From Oerskovia paurometabola (lineage in GTDB: Bacteria > Actinomycetota > Actinomycetes > Actinomycetales > Cellulomonadaceae), in NCBI RefSeq assembly GCF_016907365.1, contig NZ_JAFBBV010000001.1:3348001-3412000 (forward strand): a DNA stretch of 64,000 bases, in the 5' to 3' direction. The translations under genes and the position numbers were made by a program. Of this stretch, positions 54,631-64,000 are shown in pieces (within the stretch, counting starts at the first letter, position 1; each line of letters begins with the position of its first letter). Under the pieces are notes generated by a model. That model saw only the letters and a program-made list of their open reading frames with translations. It was not told the DNA's origin and searched no databases.

Positions 54631-56165
54631 GGGACCAGCAGTACTCGTTGCCCCCCGCCGCCCGGGAGCGTCTGGAAGCCCTCGACCAGCGGCTCCTCGC
54701 CGCAGCGCACGCGGTCCTGGGCCCGGAGGTGCCCGTGCTCGACGGGACGCCCGCTCGCCCGGGCCAGGCGAGCGCCGAGATCCTGCCCGCGCTGGTCACG
54801 GCGTGCCGCGGCCCCGGGGGTGATGAGGTCGCCTGGCTGCTCCTGACGGCGGTCCGCGGACGGTTCCCGTCACCCGACGAGTTCCTCGCGCTGGCCCGGC
54901 TCCTGGACCTCGACCCGGGCGCGAGCGCCACGGTCGAGACGACCCTCCTGACCCTTGCGCTCGACGACGCCGAGGCGCGACCGGACCTCGAGATGACCGT
55001 GGTCACCGACCACCCGGTCGTCGAGGTGGACTACTCGGCCCGGAACGACCTCCACACCGGCATCCACCGGGTGGTCCGCGAGACGCTCCCGAGGTGGGAC
55101 GAGTCCCACCGGATCACCCCGGTCGCGTGGATCGACGAGTCCACGGCGTTCCGTGCCCTCGCCCCGCGTGAGCGAGCTCGGGTGCTGCGCTTCGGCAAGG
55201 ACTCCGTGACCGATCTCGCCGAGGAGCTGGCCTTCCGCCATCGTCTCGTCGTGCCGTGGCGGACGGCCGTGGTCCTCCCCGACGTCCCCAGCCCCGGGGC
55301 CTCGTCGGTCATGACCGCTCTCGCCCGCTGGTCGGGCAACCGCGTCATGCTGATCGGCTACGACCTCATCCCCATCACGAGCGCCGACATGCGTCCCTTC
55401 TCCGACGCGACCGTCGCCGCGGCGCAGCTCACGGTGGTCAAGCATTCCGCTCGCGTCGCGGGCATCAGCGCCTCCGCCGCGACCGAGTACGGCGGATTCG
55501 TCCACGCGCTGGGGGCTCAGGGCATCGCCGGCCCAGAGGTTCGCGAGGTGCTCCTGCCGGAGTCGTCGCCGCCGTCGACGCACTCGACCGAGCCGCGACC
55601 CGGGAACTCCCGACCGGTCGTCCTGGTACCCGGCACGCGCGAGCTGCACAAGAACCAGCGGACCCTGCTCCACGCCGCCGAGCGGCTGTGGCACTCCGGC
55701 CTGGACTTCGAGCTGCGGATGATGGGCTCCGCAGGCTGGTCCGACGACGTCGTCAGTGCCGCGATGGACCGGTTGACGGAGCACGGTCACCCGTTCACGC
55801 CGCTCGGCCGGGTCTCGGAGGAGGAACTCTGGGAAGAGCTCTCGTCGGCCGACGTCGTCGCCTTCATCTCGCTCCACGAGGGCTACGGCCTGCCCGTCTC
55901 CGAGGCGCTGTCGGTCGGTACCCCCGTCCTGACCTCGTCGTTCGGGAGCCAGGCCGAGATCGCCCAGCACGGTGGTTGCCTGCTCGTGGATCCCCGGGAC
56001 GACGACGACGTGACCGAGAAGCTCCGCGCGCTCGTCACGGACGCCAACCTGCGCGAACGGCTCGCCCTCGAGGCCCGCCGGCGCCCGCGCCGTACCTGGG
56101 ACGACTACGCCCGCGAGCTCTGGCAGTACTTCATGACCGACGAGACAGCTGAGGACCCCACGTGA
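54627..56165 (+). CDS. GT4 glycosyltransferase, copy 1 of a tandem pair
   Basis: 512 residues, ATG inside the previous stop. The first ~110 residues are a helical region of unknown role. Then VEVDYSARNDLHTGIHRVVRETLPRW marks this subfamily (TGIxRVVRE), followed by LIGYDLIPITSADM, VLVPGTRELHKNQRTLLHAAERLW, GRVSEEELWEELSSADVVAFISLHEGYGLPVSEALSVGTPVLTS and a family tail RRTWDDYARELWQYF. EGYGLP with EX7E supplies the donor site. It overlaps its paralogue at the 3' end, which shows the same motifs; together they look like a duplication. Confidence 0.91.
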   Translation: MRDQQYSLPPAARERLEALDQRLLAAAHAVLGPEVPVLDGTPARPGQASAEILPALVTACRGPGGDEVAWLLLTAVRGRFPSPDEFLALARLLDLDPGASATVETTLLTLALDDAEARPDLEMTVVTDHPVVEVDYSARNDLHTGIHRVVRETLPRWDESHRITPVAWIDESTAFRALAPRERARVLRFGKDSVTDLAEELAFRHRLVVPWRTAVVLPDVPSPGASSVMTALARWSGNRVMLIGYDLIPITSADMRPFSDATVAAAQLTVVKHSARVAGISASAATEYGGFVHALGAQGIAGPEVREVLLPESSPPSTHSTEPRPGNSRPVVLVPGTRELHKNQRTLLHAAERLWHSGLDFELRMMGSAGWSDDVVSAAMDRLTEHGHPFTPLGRVSEEELWEELSSADVVAFISLHEGYGLPVSEALSVGTPVLTSSFGSQAEIAQHGGCLLVDPRDDDDVTEKLRALVTDANLRERLALEARRRPRRTWDDYARELWQYFMTDETAEDPT

Positions 56166-57676
56166 CCATCTTCCGACGCCCGTCGGGCGCCACGAGGTCG
56201 TCGGCCGCCCCGCAGACCCACGTCGACGCCTGGCGCTCGCGCCTGCCGCTGCTCGCGACGGCGCTCGAGCGACCGGCTCCCTCGGTGGCCCCCTGGTCTC
56301 TCGAGTCCTTCGAGCGGGTGCTCGGCGAGCTCGTCGACATCCGTGACCACGCTCAGGTGTGGCTGGCGATCACGGTCCTCACAGGACGCCTTCCCGAGGT
56401 GCACACGGTCGTCGAGACAGCACGCGAGGCCGAGTTCGACAGCCATGTCGTCGTGCGCACGATCGTCGAGGAGACGACCGACGAGAGCGCCGGGTGGGCC
56501 GTGCGGGTCGTGACCGGCACGGTCGTCGTGGACGTCGCGCACACCGCGTCGACGACGCTCATGACCGGGATCCAGCGCGTCGTGCGGGAGACCACCCGGC
56601 GGTGGCTGCGCGAGCACGACGTCCTGCCGGTGTCGTGGACGCAGGACTTCGACGCGGTCCGCGACCTGACCCCCGTAGAGCTCGACCGGATCCTCCGGGC
56701 CGAGGCGGCGGACGAGGACCTCCCGTCGACGGCAGAGCCGTCGGTGGTCGTGCCGTGGAACGCTCGCTACGTCGTGCCGGAGCTCGCGGCGGAGGAGGAG
56801 CGGACCGGCCGCCTTCGTGCGCTGGCGCTCTACTCGCGGAGCCCTCTGAGCGCGGTCGGGTTCGACCTCATCCCCGTCACGTCCGGCGACACGACCAGCC
56901 CGGGCATGAGCGACGCATTCGCCCGCAGCCTGGCCGCGCTCCGGCACGGGGTGCGGCTCGCGCCGATCTCCGGTGCCGCTGCGACCGAGTACGAGGGCTG
57001 GCGCATGATGCTCGCCGCGACCGGTATCGCCGGTCCGGAGATCACGCCGGTCGTGCTGCCGGTCGAGGCGGTCGAGTCCACGCCGGCCGACATCGAGGCC
57101 GCCCGGTTGCGGTTCACGGTCGGCACCTGGCCGCTGGTCCTGGTCGTCGGCAGCCACGAGCCGCGGAAGAACCACCTCGCGATCCTGCACGCCGCCGAGC
57201 TGCTGTGGCGCGAGGGCCATGCCTTCAGCCTCACGTTCATCGGCGGGAACTCGTGGAACGGCGAGAGCTTCCAGCGTCGTCTTCACGAGCTCCGCTCGAT
57301 CGGTCGACCGGTCGAGGCGGCCAGCAAGATCTCCGACGACCAGCTCTGGGCGGCCTACCGTCTCGCCCGGTTCTCCGTCTTCCCCTCGCTCAACGAAGGG
57401 TTCGGGCTGCCTGTCGCCGAGTCCCTCGCGGTGGGGACCCCGGCCATCACGTCGGACTTCGGGAGCATGGCCGAGATCGCCGCCGACGGGGGTGCGCTCG
57501 TCGTCGACCCGCACGACGACCGGGCGATCGCCGACGCGATGCGCACGCTCCTCCTGGACGACGAGCAGCTGGGCGAGCTGAGCGTCGCGGCACTCGCACG
57601 CCCTCGGCGCACGTGGGACGACTACGCCGCGGAGCTCTGGGCCTATCTCATCGAGGGCCGTCCCCCGACGGCCTAG
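56162..57676 (+). CDS. GT4 glycosyltransferase, copy 2 of a tandem pair
   Basis: 504 residues, GTG in a GTGA overlap. Same plan as the preceding gene: helical N-terminus, VVDVAHTASTTLMTGIQRVVRETTRRW, LSAVGFDLIPVTSGDT, LVVGSHEPRKNHLAILHAAELLWREGHAF, LARFSVFPSLNEGFGLPVAESLAVGTPAITSDFGSM and RPRRTWDDYAAELWAYL. The two have diverged strongly outside these blocks, so they probably use different donors or acceptors. Last gene of the FkbM-GT4-GT4 operon, 69 bases before the exporter. Confidence 0.91.
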   Translation: MTIFRRPSGATRSSAAPQTHVDAWRSRLPLLATALERPAPSVAPWSLESFERVLGELVDIRDHAQVWLAITVLTGRLPEVHTVVETAREAEFDSHVVVRTIVEETTDESAGWAVRVVTGTVVVDVAHTASTTLMTGIQRVVRETTRRWLREHDVLPVSWTQDFDAVRDLTPVELDRILRAEAADEDLPSTAEPSVVVPWNARYVVPELAAEEERTGRLRALALYSRSPLSAVGFDLIPVTSGDTTSPGMSDAFARSLAALRHGVRLAPISGAAATEYEGWRMMLAATGIAGPEITPVVLPVEAVESTPADIEAARLRFTVGTWPLVLVVGSHEPRKNHLAILHAAELLWREGHAFSLTFIGGNSWNGESFQRRLHELRSIGRPVEAASKISDDQLWAAYRLARFSVFPSLNEGFGLPVAESLAVGTPAITSDFGSMAEIAADGGALVVDPHDDRAIADAMRTLLLDDEQLGELSVAALARPRRTWDDYAAELWAYLIEGRPPTA

Positions 57677-57694
57677 GGCGCTACGCCTGGCGGG

Positions 57695-57700
57695 TATTGT
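57695..57700 (+). promoter_or_regulatory. -10 of the Wzm/Wzt operon
   Basis: TATTGT, about 45 bases ahead of the chosen ATG at 57746. Confidence 0.45.
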
Positions 57701-57745
57701 TGCCCCTCAGGCCCTCATGCCTAGACCACCATGATCAGGAGAACG

Positions 57746-58651
57746 ATGGACGACCTGCGTGACGCTAGAGCGTCCGCTCTTGCAACCCAACCGATGCGTC
57801 CCGCTGGCCCGCGTTCGGGCATCTTCGGTGGAACCCTGCAGTCCCTCCGGGACATCTTCTCGCACCGTGAGCTCGTGGGGCTCCTCGTCCGCCGAGAGAT
57901 CAAGGCTCGCTACAAGGACAGCATCCTGGGCTTCTTCTGGAGCCTGGCACGTCCGATCGCGCTCCTGCTCGTGTACTGGGTCGCCATCGGCAAGTTCCTC
58001 GGAGCCGAGCGGAACATCCCCGAGTTCGCGATCTACATCTTCACCGGCCTGACGGCGTGGCAGCTGTTCTCGGACATCGTCTCGACCGGCACGGGCTCGA
58101 TCGTCGTCAACTCGGGCCTGATCAAGAAGGTCTACGTCCCGCGCGAGGTCTTCCCCCTCAGCGTCGTCGGCTCGGCACTCTTCAACTTCGGGATCCAGCT
58201 GGTCATCCTCCTGGGGTTCACCGCGATCCGCGGTCAGTTCCCGACGGGCGAGCGCTGGCTCTACTTCATCCTGGGGTTCTCGGTCCTCGTGACCTTCGCG
58301 AGCGCGCTCGCCCTCATCCTGTCCGCGGTCAACGTCTATCTTCGTGACGTCCAGTACCTCGTGGAGATCGTGCTGATGCTCGCCTTCTGGGCGTCGCCGA
58401 TCGTCTACTCGTGGAGCCAGATCACGTCCCAGGTCTCGTCGGAGCTCGTGCAGAACATCTATGCGTCGAACCCGATGACCCAGGTGATCTTCGCCTTCCA
58501 GCGCGCCTTCTGGGTGGCTGGCGACGGACAGCCGATGCCCGACGACCTCGGTGTGCGCCTGCTCATCACGCTCGGGATCTCGATCGTCCTCCTCTGGATC
58601 GGGCAGCGCGTCTTCTCCCGTTTGCAGAGCAACTTCGCACAGGAGCTGTGA
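57746..58651 (+). CDS. wzm: Polysaccharide ABC exporter permease (ABC-2 type)
   Basis: 301 residues; ATG 57746 has AGGAGA ahead, so it is preferred over the in-frame ATG at 57731, which lacks one. LRDIFSHRELVGLLVRREIKARYKDSILGFFWSLARPIALLLVYWVAIGKFLG is the standard Wzm beginning with an amphipathic helix before helix 1. Six helices follow, with LKKVYVPREVFPLS-like loop IKKVYVPREVFPLSVVGSALF and a last pair near FWASPIVYSWSQI. It forms the membrane channel for a finished lipid-linked polysaccharide. The stop overlaps the wzt ATG by one base. Confidence 0.94.
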   Translation: MDDLRDARASALATQPMRPAGPRSGIFGGTLQSLRDIFSHRELVGLLVRREIKARYKDSILGFFWSLARPIALLLVYWVAIGKFLGAERNIPEFAIYIFTGLTAWQLFSDIVSTGTGSIVVNSGLIKKVYVPREVFPLSVVGSALFNFGIQLVILLGFTAIRGQFPTGERWLYFILGFSVLVTFASALALILSAVNVYLRDVQYLVEIVLMLAFWASPIVYSWSQITSQVSSELVQNIYASNPMTQVIFAFQRAFWVAGDGQPMPDDLGVRLLITLGISIVLLWIGQRVFSRLQSNFAQEL

Positions 58652-59910
58652 TGAGCACCACCGTCGTCCGGGTCGACAACATCTCGAAGAGATTCGTCAT
58701 CCGCAAGGAGAAGTCGCTCAAGGAGCGACTCGTCAACTTCGGCCGTTCCAACAAGCACAAGGACGACTTCTGGGCCCTGCGTGACGTCGACCTCGACATC
58801 ACGTCCGGTTCCACGGTCGGACTCGTCGGGCCGAACGGTTCGGGCAAGAGCACGTTGCTCAAGATGATCGGCGGGATCCTCCAGCCGACGTCGGGCACGG
58901 TCAGCATCCGCGGACGTCTCGCTGCCCTGCTCGAGCTGGGTGCGGGTTTCCACCCGGACCTGACGGGGCGGGAGAACGTCTATCTCAACGCCTCGATCCT
59001 CGGGCTGTCCAGGGAGCAGACGGACAGCTACTTCGACGCGATCGTCGACTTCTCCGGCATCGAGAAGTTCATCGACACCCAGGTGAAGTTCTACTCCTCG
59101 GGAATGTACGTCCGGCTCGCCTTCGCCGTGGCCGTGCACGTCGACCCGGACATCCTCCTCGTGGACGAGGTCCTGGCCGTCGGTGACGAGCCGTTCCAGC
59201 GCAAGTGCATGGACCGCATCCGTCAGTTCCAGCACGACGGGCGCACGATCATCTTCGTGAGCCACTCGCTCGACCAGGTCGCCGACCTGTGCGACCGCGC
59301 CGTGGTGCTCGAGAGCGGGGCGGTCATCGCGGACGGGGCTCCCCGGGAGGCCCTGCGGACGCTGCGCAGCGAGTTCGACCAGATCCGCCAGGAGGACATC
59401 GAGCGCGAGCAGATCAGGATCCAGGAGGCGGAGCAGTCCACCAAGGTCGAGGACGAGCCGGCGCACGCTGTCGAGCGCGCCGTCGTCCAGTCGGTCGGGC
59501 TCTTCTCGCCCGACGGGAGCCCCGTCTCCGAGATCTCCCCCGCGACCGACGTCGTGGTGGCCGTCACGGTCGAGGCGAGCACCCCGATCTCGGGAGCGAT
59601 CGTCGGGATCGGTATCGACACGGCGCTCGGGGTCAACGTGTACGGGACCAACACCAAGCTGCTGGGTGTCCCGCTGCCGCGTCTCGAGGGCACGCACCGG
59701 GTGGAGTTCCTGCTGCCCGACCTCCACATCGGTGAGGGAAGCTATGCGCTGCACGGCGCCGTGACGAACGCTGCCGGCTCCGAGCTCCACCGGCTGCGCG
59801 ACGCGGTCCAGCTCTCGGTCGTGGCCGACGGGCGGTCCGTCGGCGTCACCTGGACGAACGCCCAGGTCCTCTCCGGGCAGGACAGCACGGTCGGGGCGTC
59901 CACGGTCTGA
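58651..59910 (+). CDS. wzt: Polysaccharide ABC exporter ATP-binding protein with C-terminal cargo domain
   Basis: 419 residues. Walker A is GPNGSGKST (60-68), Q-loop/SRG region IRGRLAALLELGAGFHPDLTGRENV, signature YSSGMYVRLAFA (about 149-160) and Walker B DILLVDEVLAVGD. The gate-helix phrase ELGAGFHPDLTGRENVYLN is typical of Wzt. A charged helix near 265-285 leads to a C-terminal beta-domain (about 290-410; AVTVEASTPISGAIVGIGIDTALG, RVEFLLPDLHIGEGSYALHGAV) like the Wzt carbohydrate-binding domain that recognises the chain's capped end in O9a-type systems. A capping methyl group from the FkbM enzyme would fit, but is inferred. Confidence 0.95.
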   Translation: MSTTVVRVDNISKRFVIRKEKSLKERLVNFGRSNKHKDDFWALRDVDLDITSGSTVGLVGPNGSGKSTLLKMIGGILQPTSGTVSIRGRLAALLELGAGFHPDLTGRENVYLNASILGLSREQTDSYFDAIVDFSGIEKFIDTQVKFYSSGMYVRLAFAVAVHVDPDILLVDEVLAVGDEPFQRKCMDRIRQFQHDGRTIIFVSHSLDQVADLCDRAVVLESGAVIADGAPREALRTLRSEFDQIRQEDIEREQIRIQEAEQSTKVEDEPAHAVERAVVQSVGLFSPDGSPVSEISPATDVVVAVTVEASTPISGAIVGIGIDTALGVNVYGTNTKLLGVPLPRLEGTHRVEFLLPDLHIGEGSYALHGAVTNAAGSELHRLRDAVQLSVVADGRSVGVTWTNAQVLSGQDSTVGASTV

Positions 59911-59921
59911 CCCCACGTCGT

Positions 59922-59965
59922 CGACGCCCCGGTGCCCGCTCTTCGGAGCGGGCACCGGGGCGTCG
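59922..59965 (+). terminator. Terminator of the Wzm/Wzt operon
   Basis: Perfect 20-bp stem (59922-59941 with 59946-59965) closed by a TTCG tetraloop, 11 bases past the wzt stop. Confidence 0.85.
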
Positions 59966-60005
59966 TGCGTCGCGCCCGCCGGAACCTCCGGCGAGCACCA
60001 ACGGC

Positions 60006-60011
60006 TAGGGT
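60006..60011 (+). promoter_or_regulatory. rmlB: -10 of rmlB
   Basis: TAGGGT, 34 bases ahead of the ATG at 60046; a strong AGGAGGAAT site lies between. Confidence 0.5.
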
Positions 60012-60015
60012 ATGA

Positions 60016-61041
<1,026 letters not shown>

Positions 61042-61505
61042 CGAGGAGCGGGCTGGCGGGCGCCACGTCGGCGTACCGCCCGTCGGCCCGCCCCGCCAGC
61101 CGCGGCCTCTCTCGCCAGCCCTCGTGGAGCCCGCTCCGCGCCGGAGCGGCACGGTTCGACGGGTGTCTCTACGAGACCTCCACGCGGCAACCTCCCGGAC
61201 CCCTCCGCGCGGGCCGGGCTTCGTCCTATGCTCTTGAACCGTGACCTCTCGTAGCTGTCTCTCGCCCGGCTCGACGGCAAGGACCCCCACGTGCGCGGTC
61301 CCGGTCGTCGCGCCGTCGCGGCGGGTGGGCACGAACCGTCGAGGGCGCGATCTCACCCGGTCCGGGCGTGTCCGCCTCTCCTGCCGCCCGACCCGTGGCA
61401 CGAGTGGCATCATCGTCCCCATGTCCGTCTCGCGTCCGGACGCCCACCGGCTCCCCCGGTCCGTCCTGCTCGACGTCGTCGCTCACGTGGGTGGTTGAGG
61501 CCGCC
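61042..61505 (+). other. 464-bp region between rmlB and the LCP gene
   Basis: No well-supported gene. A -10-like TATGCT (61227-61232) lies eight bases before a GTG at 61241 that opens an 85-codon frame to 61498, just ahead of the LCP start. Its Ser/Arg-rich translation looks like non-coding sequence. More likely this is the LCP promoter and leader. Confidence 0.5.
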
Positions 61506-63014
61506 ATGTCCCACGACGAGTCTCCCTCGGGCCGGACCAGGCCCCCGAGCTTCACGCCCCAGACAGGGCGTGCAGGCAGGCCCCCCAGCGCCAACGACGC
61601 GATCGCGGTCGGGTCCGACGGCACACCCCGGTCGGCCGGTCGCCCTGTCGAGCCGCTCGCTCCGGACGTCCCGCTCACCTCGGAGCCGCGGATCAAGCGC
61701 CAGTCGTCGCGCACCGCCGCCGCCCCGCCGTCACGGCCGGGGACTCCGCCTCCTGCCCCTCCGGCGCGCCCTGTGGGTTCCTCGGACGCCCGCCGCGGCG
61801 CGAGTGCCCGGGCGCAGACGTCCACCGAGAGCGCCGCGCCCCCGTCGGTCCCCCCGGCTCACGGCAGGACCACCCGCCCCCGGTCACCGGCGCAGGCAGT
61901 GGGGGGCGCACAGCAGCAGCCCGGGTCGGCCTCTCGGCCGGCCGCCGCGGCCTCGCGGCCGTCGGCGCCTCGCGGTGCCCGACCGTCGACGCGCCCCACC
62001 GGCTCGCCGCCCGGGACGCGCCCGCCGTCCACCCGCCCACCGGTCACGGCCGGCGGCCCGCGGGGCCGCCGGCGGGGGCGACGCCTCGCCACGACGGTTG
62101 GCGTCCTGGCCCTCGTCCTGCTCATCGCCTGGCCGGTCGGCCTGCTCGTGTGGGCCAACGGCAAGATCCAGCACGTCGATGCTCTCTCGGGTGCTTCGGG
62201 GACCGCGGGAACCACCTACCTCCTCGCGGGTTCCGACGCGCGCGGCGGTGACGGCATCGCCGAGGACGGCACGGAGGGCGCCAGGACCGACACGATCATG
62301 ATCCTGCACAAGCCGGCGAGCGGCCCCGCCGCCCTCATCAGCCTCCCGCGCGACTCGTTCGTCGAGGTTCCCGGCAGGGGGCCCGCCAAGCTCAACGCGG
62401 CGTACTCGTGGGGCGGGGCACCGCTCCTCGTCCAGACCGTCGAAGGGCTGACCGGGTTGACGGTGGACCACTTCGTCGAGATCGGCCTGGGCGGCGTCTC
62501 GAACGTGGTCAACGCCGTGGGCGGCGTCGAGCTGTGCCTCGACTACGACGTCAACGATCCCAACAGCGGGCTCGTCTGGACTGCCGGGTGTCACGACGCG
62601 GACGGCACGACGGCCCTGGCGTTCGCCCGCATGCGCTACTCCGACCCCAAGGGCGACATCGGCCGTGGGGAGCGCCAGCGGCAGGTCATCGGGGCGGTGA
62701 GCCAGAAGGCCGTCGACGCGAGCCTGCTCGTGCGCCCCGGGGACCAGGTCTCGCTGCTCGGTGCCGGTATCGGTGCTCTCGAGGTCGACGAGAAGACGGG
62801 CATCGTCGACCTCGGGAAGCTCGCGCTGGCCTTCCGGGCCGCGAACGGCCCTGACGGCGTCACCGGCACGCCACCGATCTCCGACCCGGACTACCGTCCT
62901 GGCGGGGTCGGCTCGACGGTGCGTCTCGATCCCGACCTGAGCCCGGCGTTCTGGGCGGACCTGCGCGACGGGAAGCTGCCCGCGGGCGTCGTGGGCGGCC
63001 TGCCCCAGTCGTAG
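61506..63014 (+). CDS. LytR-CpsA-Psr (LCP) family cell-wall glycopolymer ligase
   Basis: 502 residues; ATG with TTGAGG ahead. Residues 1-190 are Pro/Ser/Arg-rich and cytoplasmic, ending in RRGRRRG. One helix (about 196-217, GVLALVLLIAWPVGLLVWANG) is followed by the LCP domain (about 235-455): LLAGSDARGGDG, ARTDTIMILHKP, LISLPRDSFVEVPGRGPAKLNAAYSWGG, VDHFVEIGLGGVSNVVNAVGGVELCLDYDVND, ALAFARMRYSDPKGDIGRGERQRQVI. The arginine and aspartates in these blocks bind the pyrophosphate of the lipid donor. It would attach the polymer made upstream to peptidoglycan. The long proline-rich tail is unusual in length. Confidence 0.93.
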   Translation: MSHDESPSGRTRPPSFTPQTGRAGRPPSANDAIAVGSDGTPRSAGRPVEPLAPDVPLTSEPRIKRQSSRTAAAPPSRPGTPPPAPPARPVGSSDARRGASARAQTSTESAAPPSVPPAHGRTTRPRSPAQAVGGAQQQPGSASRPAAAASRPSAPRGARPSTRPTGSPPGTRPPSTRPPVTAGGPRGRRRGRRLATTVGVLALVLLIAWPVGLLVWANGKIQHVDALSGASGTAGTTYLLAGSDARGGDGIAEDGTEGARTDTIMILHKPASGPAALISLPRDSFVEVPGRGPAKLNAAYSWGGAPLLVQTVEGLTGLTVDHFVEIGLGGVSNVVNAVGGVELCLDYDVNDPNSGLVWTAGCHDADGTTALAFARMRYSDPKGDIGRGERQRQVIGAVSQKAVDASLLVRPGDQVSLLGAGIGALEVDEKTGIVDLGKLALAFRAANGPDGVTGTPPISDPDYRPGGVGSTVRLDPDLSPAFWADLRDGKLPAGVVGGLPQS

Positions 63015-63048
63015 CCGTAGTCGTCGTCGGCGCCGTCCCGCACGGCAG

Positions 63049-63089
63049 CGAGAAGGGCCCGCACCGTTCCTCGGTGCGGGCCCTTCTCG
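63049..63089. terminator. Bidirectional terminator between LCP and purE
   Basis: Perfect 18-bp stem (63049-63066 with 63072-63089), 5-base loop, 34 bases past the LCP stop and 14 from the purE stop. Confidence 0.85.
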
Positions 63090-63103
63090 TGGTGCTGGGG
63101 CGC

Positions 63104-63646
63104 TTACGCCCCGAAGCCCGTGCGGCGCTCTCCGGCGACCGTGGCGCGCAGTGCGGCCCCCTTGGCGTGCGCCTGCTCGCTCAGGGCCTCCTGGAAGGCG
63201 ACCATCTTCTCGCGCAGGCGCGCTGCGGCGTCGTCCGTGCCCGAGGCGAGGATGCGCACGGCGAGCAGGCCTGCGTTGCGCGCGCCCCCGATCGAGACGG
63301 TCGCGACGGGCACGCCCGCGGGCATCTGCACGATCGACAGGAGCGAGTCCATGCCGTCGAGGTGGCGCAGCGGCACGGGCACGCCGATGACCGGCAGGGG
63401 TGTGACGGCCGCGAGCATGCCCGGCAGGTGCGCGGCTCCCCCGGCGCCCGCGACGATCACGCGCAGCCCGCGCTCGGCGGCGCTGCGCCCGTAGTCGATC
63501 ATCTCGGTGGGCATGCGGTGGGCCGAGACGACGTCGACCTCGATCGCCACGCCGAACTCGCGCAGCGCGGCCGCGGCCTCCTGCATCACGGGCCAGTCGG
63601 AGTCGGATCCCATCACGATGCCCACCGTGGGCGTGCTCTCGGTCAT
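63104..63646 (-). CDS. purE: N5-carboxyaminoimidazole ribonucleotide mutase
   Basis: 180 residues; converts N5-CAIR to CAIR in purine synthesis. [18 protein letters not shown] (phosphate loop), [11 protein letters not shown] with the catalytic histidine, [29 protein letters not shown] and [26 protein letters not shown] are the full PurE pattern. It starts three bases after the purK stop, so purK and purE form an operon. This pair next to the LCP gene is conserved in the order. Confidence 0.97.
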   Translation of the reverse strand: MTESTPTVGIVMGSDSDWPVMQEAAAALREFGVAIEVDVVSAHRMPTEMIDYGRSAAERGLRVIVAGAGGAAHLPGMLAAVTPLPVIGVPVPLRHLDGMDSLLSIVQMPAGVPVATVSIGGARNAGLLAVRILASGTDDAAARLREKMVAFQEALSEQAHAKGAALRATVAGERRTGFGA

Positions 63647-63649
63647 GTC

Positions 63650-64000
63650 TCAGGCCTTCGTCTCGTCGGTGGTGTGGTTCTCGGGGAGGGGTTCGCCGCG
63701 CAGCAGCGCGGCCGCGCCCAGCGCCCGACGGCGGACCTCGCCCAGGTCGTGGCCGCTCACGTTCACGTGGGCGAGCTTGCGGCCCGGGCGCACGTCCTTG
63801 CCGTACAGGTTGACGCGCGCGTCGGGGAACGCGCCCAGGACCCCGGGCAGCGCGTCGGTGAGGGCGGGCAGGCTCGACCCGAGCACGTTGGCCATGACCG
63901 TCCACGGGGCCGTGGGCGACGTGTCGCCGAGCGGCAGGTCGAGGACGGCGCGCAGGTGCTGCTCGAACTGGCTCGTGACCGCGCCGTCGATGGTCCAGTG
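63650..64000 (-). CDS. purK: N5-carboxyaminoimidazole ribonucleotide synthase, C-terminal part (cut by window edge)
   Basis: The last 116 codons of PurK; the rest lies beyond the right edge. The frame entering the window reads HWTIDGAVTSQFEQHLRAVL, the ATP-grasp segment conserved in PurK, then MANVLGSSLPALTDAL and NLYGKDVRPGRKLAHVNVSG, with the family K and H. The enzyme makes N5-CAIR from AIR, bicarbonate and ATP; its product is the PurE substrate. Confidence 0.95.
   Translation of the reverse strand, partial: HWTIDGAVTSQFEQHLRAVLDLPLGDTSPTAPWTVMANVLGSSLPALTDALPGVLGAFPDARVNLYGKDVRPGRKLAHVNVSGHDLGEVRRRALGAAALLRGEPLPENHTTDETKA

Noticed and set aside
57731..57745. In-frame ATG 15 bases upstream of the chosen wzm start
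   Set aside because: It has no ribosome-binding site, while ATG 57746 has AGGAGA at correct spacing.
61241..61498. 85-codon frame with a TATGCT eight bases before its GTG
   Set aside because: Codon pattern and Ser/Arg-rich content look non-coding; no fold or motif. Kept only as a note in the intergenic entry. Conservation in relatives would change this.

Overview
The window is very GC-rich DNA packed with genes on both strands. Gene content and order point to an actinobacterium of the order Micrococcales, probably near Cellulomonas, Oerskovia or Cellulosimicrobium (inference). The reasons are MtrAB, a WhiB2-type regulator, DUF3499/DUF5719/TIGR03089 proteins, the manA-manB-whiB-wbbL-rml neighbourhood, many GTG starts, and many start codons placed 6-8 nt behind a -10 hexamer. 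No tRNA, rRNA, CRISPR array, insertion sequence or prophage was seen.

Layout. 1-0.93 kb: start of mtrB and all of mtrA. 1.1-10.4 kb: the actinobacterial MoxR cluster (repeat-rich membrane protein, DUF4129, DUF4350, MoxR ATPase, DUF58), then a 39-residue membrane microprotein, an AlkZ-like winged-helix protein, SpoIIM-like and RDD membrane proteins. 10.3-15.6 kb: a membrane acyltransferase, a NarL-type response regulator with its sensor kinase, and an unassigned membrane protein. The promoters of the acyltransferase and the kinase share a GGGGGATGTCCCCC palindrome. 15.8-21.4 kb: ahcY, divergent from a glycine betaine/proline ABC transporter (proVWX). 21.4-25.8 kb: a cation-efflux protein, Trm112-like protein, phosphomannomutase and mannose-6-phosphate isomerase. 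25.8-33.4 kb: DUF3499, a degenerate zincin, DUF5719, a giant glycosyltransferase/membrane protein, WhiB2 and TIGR03089.

33.4-61 kb is a surface-glycan locus. It has all four dTDP-L-rhamnose genes (rmlA, D, C together; rmlB about 23 kb away), two GDP-mannose-4,6-dehydratase-like genes, a divergent UDP-GlcNAc-2-epimerase-like gene and an FkbM methyltransferase. With the 28.5-kb gene it carries eleven glycosyltransferase polypeptides, two of them with an added second domain. It also has DUF2142 and DUF2304 membrane proteins, a Wzx-like flippase and a Wzm/Wzt exporter with a C-terminal cargo domain. An LCP-family ligase follows at 61.5-63.0 kb and would attach a finished glycan to the wall. The window ends with purE and the 3' part of purK.

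How the parts fit: manA/manB make the mannose-1-P that feeds GDP-mannose for the Gmd-like enzymes; RmlABCD make dTDP-rhamnose for WbbL-like transferases; the glycosyltransferases assemble one or more heteropolymers; Wzx and/or Wzm-Wzt export them; LCP joins them to peptidoglycan. MtrAB, WhiB2 and the MoxR cluster are cell-envelope or division functions in relatives, so much of the window concerns the envelope.
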